The translations under genes were made by a program, and so were the position numbers. Shown here piece after piece: positions 7,395 through 16,806 of a DNA stretch of 64,000 bases (position 1 is the stretch's first letter; every line of letters starts with the position of its first letter). The DNA lies in contig NZ_JAGRPM010000063.1 of NCBI RefSeq assembly GCF_019449565.1, positions 1 to 64,000 on the forward strand, in the 5' to 3' direction. Below the pieces are notes generated by a model that had not been told where the DNA came from, made no database searches, and saw only the letters and a list, made by a program, of their open reading frames with translations. The DNA is from Rhodoblastus sp. GTDB taxonomy: Bacteria > Pseudomonadota > Alphaproteobacteria > Rhizobiales > Beijerinckiaceae.

Positions 7395-9431
7395 GTGAAA
7401 ATGTCGAGCGCTCGTCGCCCACTTGTTCTGCAGTTCATCGACGGGGCGCTGGGAACGGCCGACGGGGCGTCCTACCAGCCGCCTTCCCGTCGCGCAGAAA
7501 AATTGGGCGTCTGGCGGCTGATCATGCGGTGGCTCGGCGTTGGCGCCGTGCAGCCCGAGGCGGATGCGCAGATCGAATCCGGCGGGCTGGTCTGGCCCCA
7601 GCTGCTGGCGATCAATGTCGCTGCGGCGCTGGTGCTTGCGGCTTGCGCGGCGAACGCCAGCCGGATCGGTCAGTCATGGGCCGTCCCCGGGTTTTATTGC
7701 GCCATCGCCCTGATGTTCGCGCCCATCGCGGCGCGGCTCGTTCTGGTGAATGTTTCGAGAACCGAGCGCATCGCTGATGTGATGATCGTCACGCTCGGCC
7801 TGTTCGCGCTGCGCGTCATTCGGGCGCCGGTCGTCTTCGTCGGGCATGACGAATATCTTCATTGGGTCGGCGCGCAGCAGATCATGGAAGACGGACATCT
7901 GTTTGCGCCCAATGTGCTGTTTCCCATCGGCCCCTATTATCCCGGCCTGGAAATATTGGCGACCGCCTTCTCCAATCTCTCCGGCCTGTCGTTTTTCGCA
8001 TCCGCGATTCTCGTGCTGATGGTCGCCCGCTCCCTGTTCATCGGCGCGTTGTTTCTCATTTACGAACGGATCTCGGGCTCGGCCCGGGTCGCGGCGCTCG
8101 GATGCCTGTTTTACATGGGTTCGTCCACCTTCGTCTTTTTCGACACCAATTTTTCCTACGCCAGCCTGGCCATGTTCCTGATGACGCTGGCGCTGCTGCT
8201 GGATCTGCGGCTCGGCGACGACGGCGGCCGCTGGCTCTTGCGCCTGCCGCTGTTCGTGATTGCCATCGGCGCCCTGTCCATGACGCATCATGTCACCGCC
8301 TATGCGCTGGGATTTCTGCTGGTCGGCTTTTTCCTCGTCGAGGCGATCCGGCGCGATCACGGCAAGGGGACCTTGTGGCGCTACGGCGTCACGGCGGCGC
8401 TGGCCGTGCTCGTTCCCGTGCTGTGGTCGAAAGCGATGGGCAATCCCGGCGCGGGCTATCTGGGACCGGTGTTCCAGAATGGGCTCAGGGAAGTGACGCA
8501 GTTTCTCACTCACCTCGGCGAGTCGAACCGCAAATTATTCACCGGCGACGACGGCGTCGTGGCGCCGCTATGGCAACGGCTCCTGACGCTCGGATCGGTC
8601 GCTTTCATCTGCGTGGGATTGGCGCTGGGGTTCTTTCGCAGCCTGTCCTGGGCGGGGCTTTTCAGCCGCCGCAGTCCCTCGTCCTGGCCGGCGATCCTTT
8701 GCTGGAGCAATAGCCGGCACATCCTGCTGACGCTCATCACTATCGGCTATCCGGTCAGCATGGTGTTCCGCATGACCCGAAGCGGTTGGGAAATCGGCAA
8801 TCGCATCGGTCCCTTCGCCTTCCTCGGCGTCGGCCTCGTGCTGGCGATCTGCGTGACAAGCCTGTTGCAGGGAAAATCCGGCAACGTTCTGCGCGCCGCC
8901 GCGATCGGGGGGGCGATGACGGTGATCCTGATCGGCGGAATCATCAGTTCGGAAGGACCGCGCATTCTGGTGCCCGCGCGCTATCAGGTCTCGGCGGACG
9001 GCGCCTCGATTGAGCCCATGGGCATTCGCGCGGCGGAATGGACCAAGGAATGGCTCGGCCCCGGCAATCGTTTCGCCGCCGATCGCGTCAACCGGCTGTT
9101 GCTGGCCGGGTTCGGGCGCCAGCTCGTCTCGACGACGCTCCAGCACGGCTATGACGCGGGCGTCACGCTGGCCGCGCCGACTTTCGGCGACGAGGAGCTG
9201 GACGTCATTCGCAAGCTGGGCATGGAATATCTCTTCGCGGACCTGCGCCTGACCACGGGACGGCCGGTCGTCGGCGCCTATTTCGACGGCGCGCGCGCCG
9301 ACGAGATGCTGGACGCGCCGCCGCTGCCCGCCGCAACGTTCAAATATGACTCAATCGAGGGCGTGAACCGCATCTTCGATAACGGCTATTCCATCATCTA
9401 TGACGTGAGGGCGCTCAGTGGACGACCATAA
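7395..9431 (+). CDS. Polytopic membrane protein, GT-C glycosyltransferase- or polymerase-like
   Basis: A 678-residue protein with about twelve hydrophobic segments between residues 60 and 510 and a soluble C-terminal part of about 170 residues. After the first segments an acidic loop reads FVGHDEYLHWVGAQQ, the kind of Asp/Glu-containing first periplasmic loop seen in GT-C transferases. Size and position suggest a lipid-linked sugar transferase or the repeat-unit polymerase. No specific family could be named. The start is GTG 7395 or ATG 7401, both served by AGGAA at 7386. The 3' end overlaps the next gene by 14 bp. Confidence 0.65.
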   Translation: MKMSSARRPLVLQFIDGALGTADGASYQPPSRRAEKLGVWRLIMRWLGVGAVQPEADAQIESGGLVWPQLLAINVAAALVLAACAANASRIGQSWAVPGFYCAIALMFAPIAARLVLVNVSRTERIADVMIVTLGLFALRVIRAPVVFVGHDEYLHWVGAQQIMEDGHLFAPNVLFPIGPYYPGLEILATAFSNLSGLSFFASAILVLMVARSLFIGALFLIYERISGSARVAALGCLFYMGSSTFVFFDTNFSYASLAMFLMTLALLLDLRLGDDGGRWLLRLPLFVIAIGALSMTHHVTAYALGFLLVGFFLVEAIRRDHGKGTLWRYGVTAALAVLVPVLWSKAMGNPGAGYLGPVFQNGLREVTQFLTHLGESNRKLFTGDDGVVAPLWQRLLTLGSVAFICVGLALGFFRSLSWAGLFSRRSPSSWPAILCWSNSRHILLTLITIGYPVSMVFRMTRSGWEIGNRIGPFAFLGVGLVLAICVTSLLQGKSGNVLRAAAIGGAMTVILIGGIISSEGPRILVPARYQVSADGASIEPMGIRAAEWTKEWLGPGNRFAADRVNRLLLAGFGRQLVSTTLQHGYDAGVTLAAPTFGDEELDVIRKLGMEYLFADLRLTTGRPVVGAYFDGARADEMLDAPPLPAATFKYDSIEGVNRIFDNGYSIIYDVRALSGRP

Positions 9432-10200
9432 CGCCGCCCCGACCCCTTATGTTTTCGGCTGGCTCGTCGCCGCGGCCTGCGCGATCGCGCTGGTCTATTT
9501 CGGCTTCAGGCCGGCCCTTGCCATCGCGCTCGTCTTTGTGTTGCCGGGGTTGCTGCTGCTGCGGAACGTCCGGCCCAGACCAGCGCCGAGTTTCGAAAAC
9601 GTCATTTTGACCCTGGGAATGAGCGTCGCTTTGGTCATTGTCCTGGCGCTCGTCCTGCACAGGTTCAATGCCCTCTCGCCGTCAGGATGGTGGGTCTTGT
9701 TGCCCGCCTTCTGCCTTGCGGCCTGGCTGCTGTCCCGACGCAACGCCGGCGACGCGCAAGCAGCGCCCGTGCAGGCGCCTTTGCGTGAAATCGCCGTCAA
9801 CCGCTATCAGATGGCAAGCCTTGCGGCCGTGATCGCGCTGGTCGCATTTGCGCTCGTGACGGCCCGCAATGGCGCGCTCGCCCACCAGCAATTCGCCTAT
9901 ACGGAATTCTGGATCACGCCTTTTGACGGCCGCGACCATCACCGGGTCGTCGTCGGCGTCCACAACAAGGAAAAGCAGCCGGTCAGCTATGATCTCGAGC
10001 TGACGCTCAATGGCAAGATCGTCGCGCGCCATCCCAATCTGGTCCTTGCGGATAATGAACAAATCGTCGAGCAGATGACGGCGCCCGGCGATGAAACCAG
10101 TCCAGAAGAGCGAATTGAAGCGCGGCTCTATCGGAACGGCTCGCAGCCGGTCCTGTACCGCCGCGTTTCCTTGTCCAAGCAAATAGCGGGGGTGCGGTAA
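9418..10200 (+). CDS. DUF1616-like membrane protein
   Basis: 260 residues with four hydrophobic segments in the first 150, and then a beta-rich domain outside the membrane (FAYTEFWITPFDG to the C-terminus). The layout fits the DUF1616 family, membrane proteins of unknown function that often sit in surface-polysaccharide loci. The GTG start is placed inside the end of the previous gene, and the stop overlaps the next start by 1 bp, so the three are probably translationally coupled. Confidence 0.6.
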   Translation: MDDHNAAPTPYVFGWLVAAACAIALVYFGFRPALAIALVFVLPGLLLLRNVRPRPAPSFENVILTLGMSVALVIVLALVLHRFNALSPSGWWVLLPAFCLAAWLLSRRNAGDAQAAPVQAPLREIAVNRYQMASLAAVIALVAFALVTARNGALAHQQFAYTEFWITPFDGRDHHRVVVGVHNKEKQPVSYDLELTLNGKIVARHPNLVLADNEQIVEQMTAPGDETSPEERIEARLYRNGSQPVLYRRVSLSKQIAGVR

Positions 10201-11471
10201 TGCGTGTCTTGATGCTCGCCCAATTTTATCCGCCGGTGATCGGCGGCGAAGAGCGCCATGTCTTCTCGCTGAGCGAGGCGCTGGTCGCCCGAGGCCATCA
10301 GGTGGCGGTCGCAACCATGCCGCACCCGGACCGGGCGCCAGTGGAATATCTGAATGGCGTCACCGTTCACAGCCTGCAAGGCTCGATGCAGCGCGCGTCG
10401 GCGCTGTTCAGCGAAGAGGAGCGTCCGCACGTGCCGCCCTTTCCGGATCCGGAGCTGACATTTCGCCTCAGCCGGCTGGTTTCGAAATTCAAGCCGGATG
10501 TCGTCCACGGCCACAACTGGATGATCCATCAATATCTGCCGCTGAAGCTGGCCAACAAAGCCAAGCTCGTGTCGACATTGCACGATTACAGTTTCACTTG
10601 TTCGATCAAGACTCTTCTTCACAACGGCGACTATTGCAGCGGACCGGGAGTGGCCAAATGCCTTTCCTGCGCGGGCGCGCATTTCGGCCCCGTCAAGGGA
10701 CAGATCACGGCGGCTGCGCATTTCGTCACGAAGCCTTTGCTTCACCGCGGCGTCGATAATTTCATCGCGGTCAGTCACGCGGTCGCGGAAAAATCGGGGC
10801 TGGTCGACGGTTCGACCCCGTATAGCGTTATCCCGACTTTCATCCCGGACGATCTGGGCTCCCCTCCAGCCTCGATTGATCCAAGATTGCGCCAGCTTCC
10901 GCCCGACGGCTACCTGCTCTTCGTCGGCGATCTGAACCGCCACAAAGGCGTGCATATTCTTCTCCAGGCCTATGCGCGGTTGGAACAGGCGCCGCCTCTT
11001 GTGCTGATCGGACGGCGCACCCCGGGGACGCCGGACGAACTCCCCCCAAACGTCTTCCTGTTCGAAAGCTGGCCGCATCACGCGGTCATGCATGCATGGC
11101 GGAGATGCCTGTTCGGCCTTGCGCCCTCCACATTCATCGAGCCGTGCGGAACCATCGTGATGGAGGCCAATGTGGTCGGCAAGACCATGATCGCCGCCAA
11201 TCATGGCGGGCTGGCGGAACTGGTCGAACATGGCCGCAGCGGCTTGCATGTCGTGCCGGGCGATGTCGACTCGCTGGCCGAAACTATGCGGATGCTGATC
11301 GATTCCCCCGACTTGCGACGGAGGCTGGAGGAGGGCGCCCTCGCCAGGGCGGAAAGCTTCAAGGCCAGATCGGTCGTGCCCAAGATCGAAACCATCTACG
11401 GCAGCCCGAACAAGGTACGGCAGCCAGGAGGCGGCGCGGCGCGCGTCGCGCATGTGTCGCATCAGTCGTGA
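10200..11471 (+). CDS. GT4 family glycosyltransferase
   Basis: A 423-residue GT-B enzyme. The N-terminus reads MLAQFYPPVIGGEERHVFSL, the acceptor-side signature of family 4. The C-terminal Rossmann half has LLFVGDLNRHKGVHILLQAY and the donor-site segment FIEPCGTIVMEANVVGK, a variant of the E-x7-E motif. It transfers a nucleotide-activated sugar to a growing lipid-linked oligosaccharide in the cytoplasm; donor and acceptor cannot be told. The start codon overlaps the preceding stop by one base. Confidence 0.88.
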   Translation: MRVLMLAQFYPPVIGGEERHVFSLSEALVARGHQVAVATMPHPDRAPVEYLNGVTVHSLQGSMQRASALFSEEERPHVPPFPDPELTFRLSRLVSKFKPDVVHGHNWMIHQYLPLKLANKAKLVSTLHDYSFTCSIKTLLHNGDYCSGPGVAKCLSCAGAHFGPVKGQITAAAHFVTKPLLHRGVDNFIAVSHAVAEKSGLVDGSTPYSVIPTFIPDDLGSPPASIDPRLRQLPPDGYLLFVGDLNRHKGVHILLQAYARLEQAPPLVLIGRRTPGTPDELPPNVFLFESWPHHAVMHAWRRCLFGLAPSTFIEPCGTIVMEANVVGKTMIAANHGGLAELVEHGRSGLHVVPGDVDSLAETMRMLIDSPDLRRRLEEGALARAESFKARSVVPKIETIYGSPNKVRQPGGGAARVAHVSHQS

Positions 11472-11525
11472 CGGCGCTGCCGCCGCCGCCAGGATTACGT
11501 CGTTAAGGCATCGGGGAACAAAGCC

Positions 11526-13802
11526 ATGACCTCACAGCCGCCACAAGTCAGCGCCGTCGTCTGCGCCTATACGTTCGACAGGTTGAACGACGTCGTCGAG
11601 GCGGTTCAGTCGCTCGAAGGCCAGCAGCCGCGGCTGGCCGAGATCATCGTGGTGGTCGATCACAATCCCGACCTCAAGGTGGAAATCCGAAGCCGCCTCG
11701 CCGACGAGATCATCGTGATCGAGAATGCCTTCGATCCCGGCCTGTCCGGCGCGCGAAATTCCGGCGTGGCGCAGGCGGGCGGCGAGTATATTTTCTTTCT
11801 CGACGATGACGCCGTGGCCGCGCCGGATTGCGTCGCGCTGCTGACGCGCCGTTGCGTCGAAACCGGCGCGATCGGCGCCAGCGCGCATATCGAGCCGGCT
11901 CTTCTGGCCGCCCGCCCGCGCTGGTTTCCCTCCGAGTTTTTATGGGTCGTGGGCTGCTCCTATGAAGGATTGCAGGCCGGCCCGACCCGCAATCTCCTCG
12001 GCGCGGCAATGTGCCTGCGCCGCGATATTTTCGATAGAATTGGCGGCTTCGACGCCAGTTTGGGGCGGTCCCAAAAGGGATTGCCGCATGGCTGCGAGGA
12101 AACCGAATTCTGCATTCGCGCCACCAGGGAGACGGGCGGCCTTTTCATCCATGAACCGGCCGCGCGCATCCTGCACAAGGTTCCTGCCGCGCGGTTGACG
12201 CTGTCCTATTTCTCGAAGCGTTGTTACGCCGAAGGAATGTCCAAGGCTCGCCTGAGCACGCTGGCCGGAAGCGAGCGCTCGCTTGCGAGCGAACGCTCCT
12301 ATGTTGCGCAAACCCTGACGCGCTCGGTCGCGCATAATCTCGGCGACGTTGCGCGCCGCATGGACCCTGCCGGGTTGGGTCGCGCCGGCGCGGTCGCGCT
12401 GGGTCTGGGATGCGCCGGGGCCGGATATGCGCGGGGCCGGCTCAGCAATGCGCTGGGCGCCCAACACGCGCTCCTGTTCAACGCTGCGCTGTTGTCGCTC
12501 GGCACGGGAATTTCCGCGGCGCTCGGATTCTTCTACTGGTTTCTGGCGGCCCGCAGTTTTCCCGCCGAGGCTGTCGGCTATGCCGCGGCGGCGATCTCGC
12601 TGATGAATTTCATCGGCCATCTCGGCGAGGTGGGGCTTGGCGCGTTGCTGATGGGAAAGGCCCGCAGCCAGGGCGCCCGCGCGCGAAATTTCATAACAGC
12701 CGGGCTATTGTTGAGCTGCGCCTTTTCGGCCCTGTTCGCCCTCGTCTATCTCGCGCTCAACGCTTTGTTCAAGGTGTCGCTCGGCGAGATCGCCAGCTCC
12801 AGCGGCGCCGTCATTTTCATCCTCGCCTGCGGCCTGACCGGCCTGACGCTGGTTCTCGATCAATCGCTGGTCGGCCTCATGCGCAGCCAGTTGCAGGTGT
12901 CGCGCAATGTCGCCTTCGCGGTGACGAAGCTCATTCTGCTCGCAGGGGCGCCGCTGCTGCTCGGCGCCGCCGGTCTCGATGAGAAAACCATCTTCCTGAC
13001 CTGGTTCGCCGGCCAGTTGGCCTCGATTCTCCTGCTCGCGGCGTTTCGGCGCGGCAGTGCGAAGGAGGTGGTGGGCCGTCCCGATTTTCACCTGCTCGGG
13101 TCTCATTTTGGCGACGTCCTGGGTCACCACGGGCTGAACATGGCCAATCTCGCGCCGAGCCTGCTGTTGCCGTTTCTGGTCACTGTGGTGCTCTCGCCGT
13201 CGATCAACGCCGCCTTTTACGCCTCCTGGACGCTCATCAACGTCGCCTATCTCGCGCCGGCTTCGCTGGCGACAATGGTCTATGCCGTTGGCGCGAAAAA
13301 TCCGGCGGAGCTGGCCGGGCGAATTCGCACGTCGCTCGGCGTGTCCATGGTCATAGGACTGGGCGTCGCGGCGGTCTGCTGGATTGGCGCGGAATTCATC
13401 CTCAGCCTGTTTTCGCCGGCCTATGCGGCGGTCGCGGCCGACAGCTTCAGGCTTCTCGGACTGAGCTTCTTCCTGATCGCGATCAAATATCACTATGTCG
13501 CGATCCAGCGGGTCCGCAATCAGATGCTGAGCGCCAGCGTGCTGGTGTCGCTGGGCTGCGTCCTGGAGCTGGGGGGCGCGCTGTTTGGCGGTCGCGGCGG
13601 CGATCTGCACGACCTGACGCTAGGCTGGCTGCTGGGCCTCCTGATCGAAACCGCCGCCATGACCCCCGTTGTCTTTCGCGCCTTGCAGATCGGCGCGACG
13701 GCGCAGGGCCTCGCCCCGCGCGGTGCGCCGCAACCTGCCTATGCAACGGTGGCGGCCAGGTCCGAGTTTTTTGCTTCAAAGAGGCTGGAGAAGCCCCTAT
13801 GA
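11526..13802 (+). CDS. GT2 glycosyltransferase fused to a polysaccharide flippase-like membrane domain
   Basis: The 758 residues split into two clear parts. Residues 8 to about 245 form a GT2 domain with VSAVVCAYTFDR, the metal-binding FLDDDA (Asp93-95), and GGFDASLG followed by GCEETEFCIR near the acceptor base position. From about residue 311 to 740 there are about twelve hydrophobic segments arranged as in the Wzx/MATE-type oligosaccharide flippases (GFFYWFLAARSFPAEAVGYAAA at the first pair). The two functions are usually separate genes. A fusion would couple addition of a sugar to translocation of the lipid-linked unit. The frame is intact throughout with no sign of assembly error. The 3' end overlaps the next gene by 4 bp. 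Confidence 0.82.
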   Translation: MTSQPPQVSAVVCAYTFDRLNDVVEAVQSLEGQQPRLAEIIVVVDHNPDLKVEIRSRLADEIIVIENAFDPGLSGARNSGVAQAGGEYIFFLDDDAVAAPDCVALLTRRCVETGAIGASAHIEPALLAARPRWFPSEFLWVVGCSYEGLQAGPTRNLLGAAMCLRRDIFDRIGGFDASLGRSQKGLPHGCEETEFCIRATRETGGLFIHEPAARILHKVPAARLTLSYFSKRCYAEGMSKARLSTLAGSERSLASERSYVAQTLTRSVAHNLGDVARRMDPAGLGRAGAVALGLGCAGAGYARGRLSNALGAQHALLFNAALLSLGTGISAALGFFYWFLAARSFPAEAVGYAAAAISLMNFIGHLGEVGLGALLMGKARSQGARARNFITAGLLLSCAFSALFALVYLALNALFKVSLGEIASSSGAVIFILACGLTGLTLVLDQSLVGLMRSQLQVSRNVAFAVTKLILLAGAPLLLGAAGLDEKTIFLTWFAGQLASILLLAAFRRGSAKEVVGRPDFHLLGSHFGDVLGHHGLNMANLAPSLLLPFLVTVVLSPSINAAFYASWTLINVAYLAPASLATMVYAVGAKNPAELAGRIRTSLGVSMVIGLGVAAVCWIGAEFILSLFSPAYAAVAADSFRLLGLSFFLIAIKYHYVAIQRVRNQMLSASVLVSLGCVLELGGALFGGRGGDLHDLTLGWLLGLLIETAAMTPVVFRALQIGATAQGLAPRGAPQPAYATVAARSEFFASKRLEKPL

Positions 13803-15067
13803 GGGCTTCCTCGAAACATCGCCAAACGGCAAGAGGCGCGGCAGTCTTGCGTTTGCTCTGGCTGGGGCTTTTCGCCTGGCTGTCCATCAGCCATGACGCG
13901 GCGGCGAGGGCGAAAGCGCCGGACAAGGGATCGCGCGGCTTCGTAACCCGCAACGGCCATGAATTTTCGCTGAACGGCAAGATTTTCCGCGTCGCGGGCG
14001 TGAACAACCATTACCTGACCTATGGCTCTCCCGTCGAAGTGACCCGCGTTCTCGACGACGCCGTCGCGATGAAAGCCAATGTCGTGCGCATTTTCGTCTC
14101 GCCGATCATCGGGTCCACGGATGGAAGCGTCGCCAATGTCTTCAACTGGAACAGCAATGCCGATTCAAGTAATCTTGGCGTCAACGGCGTCTATATGGCC
14201 TCGTTCAATCCCAAGACGCAGGCTATGGAGATCAATGAAGGCGCGAATGGTCTCCAGAGACTCGATTTCGTCGTCAAGGAAGCGTCGAAGCGCAAGTTGC
14301 GCCTGATCGTCGCCTTCGTCGACTATTGGGCCTATACGGGCGGCTCGCGGCAGATCAGCGCCTGGTATGGCAACAAGGGCGACGATCGCTTTTTCGCGGA
14401 AGATGCGCGCGCCAGGGCCGATTACAAGCGGCTGGTTCAAGCGATCGTCACGCGGCGCAATAGCCTGTCCAATGTGGTCTACCGCGACGACCCGACGATT
14501 TTCGCCTGGGAGCTGGCGAACGAGCCGGACATACAGCCTTTTTCGGTGTTCAATGGCTGGGTCGCGGAAATGGCGGCCTTCGTCAAGTCCCTAGACCACC
14601 GGCATCTGCTCGCCAGCGGACAGTCCAGCCTCCAGTACAAGATGGCCGAGTTGCGCCTGCCGCAAGTCGATTTCGGCACCTGGCACGGCTACGCCAGCTA
14701 TCAGAAGATCTCCGCCGAGCAATTCGCGGACCAGATAACGCAATATTGCGCTTACGCCGTTTCCTACGGCAAGCCGGTTATTCTGGAAGAATTCGGCGTC
14801 CCCCGGTCCGACCCCGACCGTCCGCAGATCTATCGGAATTGGATGGCGCGGATCGCCGCCGACGACCGCTGCGCCGGCTGGCTGGTCTGGCGGCTGGTTT
14901 CGCGACAGGACAGCAATGAATATCCGCAGGACGATCACGACCAATTCGATATCCACAATGATGGGAGTCCGGTGTGGCTCGCGCTGCAGGACAGCGCCGG
15001 CCTCATGACCATGGCTCAAACCCGCCGCAAGTTCGTTCGTCAGCAAGAGGATAGGGGGCAGCCATGA
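13799..15067 (+). CDS. Secreted GH5-like (cellulase/mannanase-type) glycoside hydrolase
   Basis: 422 residues with an N-terminal signal peptide (hydrophobic LRLLWLGLFAWLSI, then an AAARAKA cleavage region). The rest is a TIM-barrel resembling GH5 mannanases: FRVAGVNNHYLTY near the N-terminus, WELANEPD containing the probable acid/base Glu242, HGYASYQ, and VILEEFG containing the probable nucleophile Glu331. In polysaccharide operons such enzymes trim or release the polymer in the periplasm. The substrate is unknown, though a beta-linked backbone is likely for this fold. The start overlaps the flippase gene by ATGA, and the next gene overlaps again by ATGA. Confidence 0.82.
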   Translation: MRASSKHRQTARGAAVLRLLWLGLFAWLSISHDAAARAKAPDKGSRGFVTRNGHEFSLNGKIFRVAGVNNHYLTYGSPVEVTRVLDDAVAMKANVVRIFVSPIIGSTDGSVANVFNWNSNADSSNLGVNGVYMASFNPKTQAMEINEGANGLQRLDFVVKEASKRKLRLIVAFVDYWAYTGGSRQISAWYGNKGDDRFFAEDARARADYKRLVQAIVTRRNSLSNVVYRDDPTIFAWELANEPDIQPFSVFNGWVAEMAAFVKSLDHRHLLASGQSSLQYKMAELRLPQVDFGTWHGYASYQKISAEQFADQITQYCAYAVSYGKPVILEEFGVPRSDPDRPQIYRNWMARIAADDRCAGWLVWRLVSRQDSNEYPQDDHDQFDIHNDGSPVWLALQDSAGLMTMAQTRRKFVRQQEDRGQP

Positions 15068-16749
15068 TTGAAGACGCCAGAACACTTGCGAACAACACAT
15101 CGATCGATGCCGATATCCTGATCATCGGCGCGGGCGCCGCGGGCATTTCGCTGGCGACGAATTTTTTGGACAAGCCCGTCAAGGTCCTGATCCTCGAAAG
15201 CGGAGGGCTGACCTATGAGAGTTCGACTCAGGCGCTTTGTCGTGGCGAAAATGTCGGCCTGCGCTATGAACCGCTGGACCTTTGCCGGGTGCGGATTTTC
15301 GGCGGCAGCACGGATCGGCGCGGTTGGGCGGGCTGGTGCAAGACATTCAGTCAGTTCGACCTCGAAAAACGCGACTGGGTTCAGCACAGCGGCTGGCCGA
15401 TCACGAAGGGCGATCTCAATCCCTATTACGAAAAGGCCTTGGCGAGCGTCATGCTGCCGCCGGACATCGAGCAGCTCGCGCGGGCCGACGGGAGCGCCGG
15501 GGATTGCCTGCCGCTTGGCGGCGACTGCGTCAATGACCCGGTCGCCCTGAGCACGGCGCCGCATCTTTCCGAAACATTTCTGGAAAGCATCGAGGCGTCG
15601 GCCAATGTGCAGGTGATCCTGCACGCGAATGTCACGCAAATCGAAACCGATTCCGACGGCCGCATCGCGACGGCGGTTCGGTTTGCCACGCTCGACGGGC
15701 GGCGTCATCGCGTCACGGCGCGATTCACGATCATCGCCAGCGGCGGCATAGAAAACGCGAGACTGTTGCTGCTCTCCAACCAGACAGTCGCGGGCGGACT
15801 CGGCAACGCCAGCGGATGGGTCGGGCGTTGTTTCATGGACCATCCGCGTTATGCCTGGGGTCAGATCAACTCGGTTCGCAATCCTGCCATTTTGCAACGC
15901 TACAACCCCACCCACGGCGTCGGCCAGAGGCGTTATGGCGTGCCGCCGCCGGGGGCCGCTCCGCTGTTTGGCGCGGGCATTGCGCTCAGCGAAGCCGCTC
16001 AGCAACGCGAGAGGACGCTGGCCTCCCGGACCTGGATTCTGCCCGTCGCGCCGCAGGGCGAACGCGACGGCGGACGGGAGCTGCGCGAAGTCGTTCTCTG
16101 GGCGACGCGGCGTCGCATTCCGTCCGACATTGTCTTGAGAGGGAAGAAAATCATCGGCGATATCCCGAATGCTGCGGCGGCGGCGATTGCCCATCTTCGC
16201 TCCATCGCCGGACGGAGCAATCATTGGCAGTTCCTGACCATTCTCGAACCGGAGCCCAATCCGGACAGCCGGGTCATGTTGGATGACCGGACGGACGCAT
16301 TGGGCTTGCCGCGTGTAAAGCTGGACTGGCGGCTGACGTCTTTGGCGCAGCACACGCTGAACGTCACGCAAGAGCTGATTGTCGACGCCTTGCGCAAGAA
16401 CGGCTTGAACGCCTTTGTTGAGGGTTCGGGCGGGCCGCTCGCGAACCAGAAATTCGATACGCCGCGATGGGTCTGGCATCATATGGGGACAACGCGCATG
16501 AGCGAAAATCCCTCCGAAGGCGTGGTCGACGCCAATTGCAGGGTTCACGGAATGCAAAATCTCTATGTCGCGGGAAGCTCGGTGTTTCCGACCTGCGCGA
16601 ATGACATGCCGACGCTGACCTTGATGGCGCTCGCGCATCGTCTTGCCGATCATATCGAGGCGCAGTTGCAGGACAGCTGCGTGACCGCGCCCGCCGCCGC
16701 TGGGCTGGCGGCGACGGATGGCGGCGAGGGGTTGATGACGCATGCATGA
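15064..16749 (+). CDS. GMC-family FAD-dependent oxidoreductase
   Basis: 561 residues with an N-terminal FAD-binding Rossmann motif (ILIIGAGAAGISLA, glycines from residue 22) and the C-terminal GMC domain with HHMGTTRMS near 471 and NLYVAGSSVFPTCANDMPT near 505. GMC enzymes oxidise alcohols or sugars. Here the enzyme may oxidise a sugar residue or a glycan end, since its start overlaps the hydrolase gene. No signal peptide is seen, so it acts in the cytoplasm unless co-exported. Electron acceptor and substrate are unknown. Confidence 0.85.
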   Translation: MIEDARTLANNTSIDADILIIGAGAAGISLATNFLDKPVKVLILESGGLTYESSTQALCRGENVGLRYEPLDLCRVRIFGGSTDRRGWAGWCKTFSQFDLEKRDWVQHSGWPITKGDLNPYYEKALASVMLPPDIEQLARADGSAGDCLPLGGDCVNDPVALSTAPHLSETFLESIEASANVQVILHANVTQIETDSDGRIATAVRFATLDGRRHRVTARFTIIASGGIENARLLLLSNQTVAGGLGNASGWVGRCFMDHPRYAWGQINSVRNPAILQRYNPTHGVGQRRYGVPPPGAAPLFGAGIALSEAAQQRERTLASRTWILPVAPQGERDGGRELREVVLWATRRRIPSDIVLRGKKIIGDIPNAAAAAIAHLRSIAGRSNHWQFLTILEPEPNPDSRVMLDDRTDALGLPRVKLDWRLTSLAQHTLNVTQELIVDALRKNGLNAFVEGSGGPLANQKFDTPRWVWHHMGTTRMSENPSEGVVDANCRVHGMQNLYVAGSSVFPTCANDMPTLTLMALAHRLADHIEAQLQDSCVTAPAAAGLAATDGGEGLMTHA

Positions 16750-16806
16750 CAATTCGTCTCGCCAGGGGCAGCAACAAGGGCCGCAAGGGCGGTTGGGCTG
16801 CAATTG

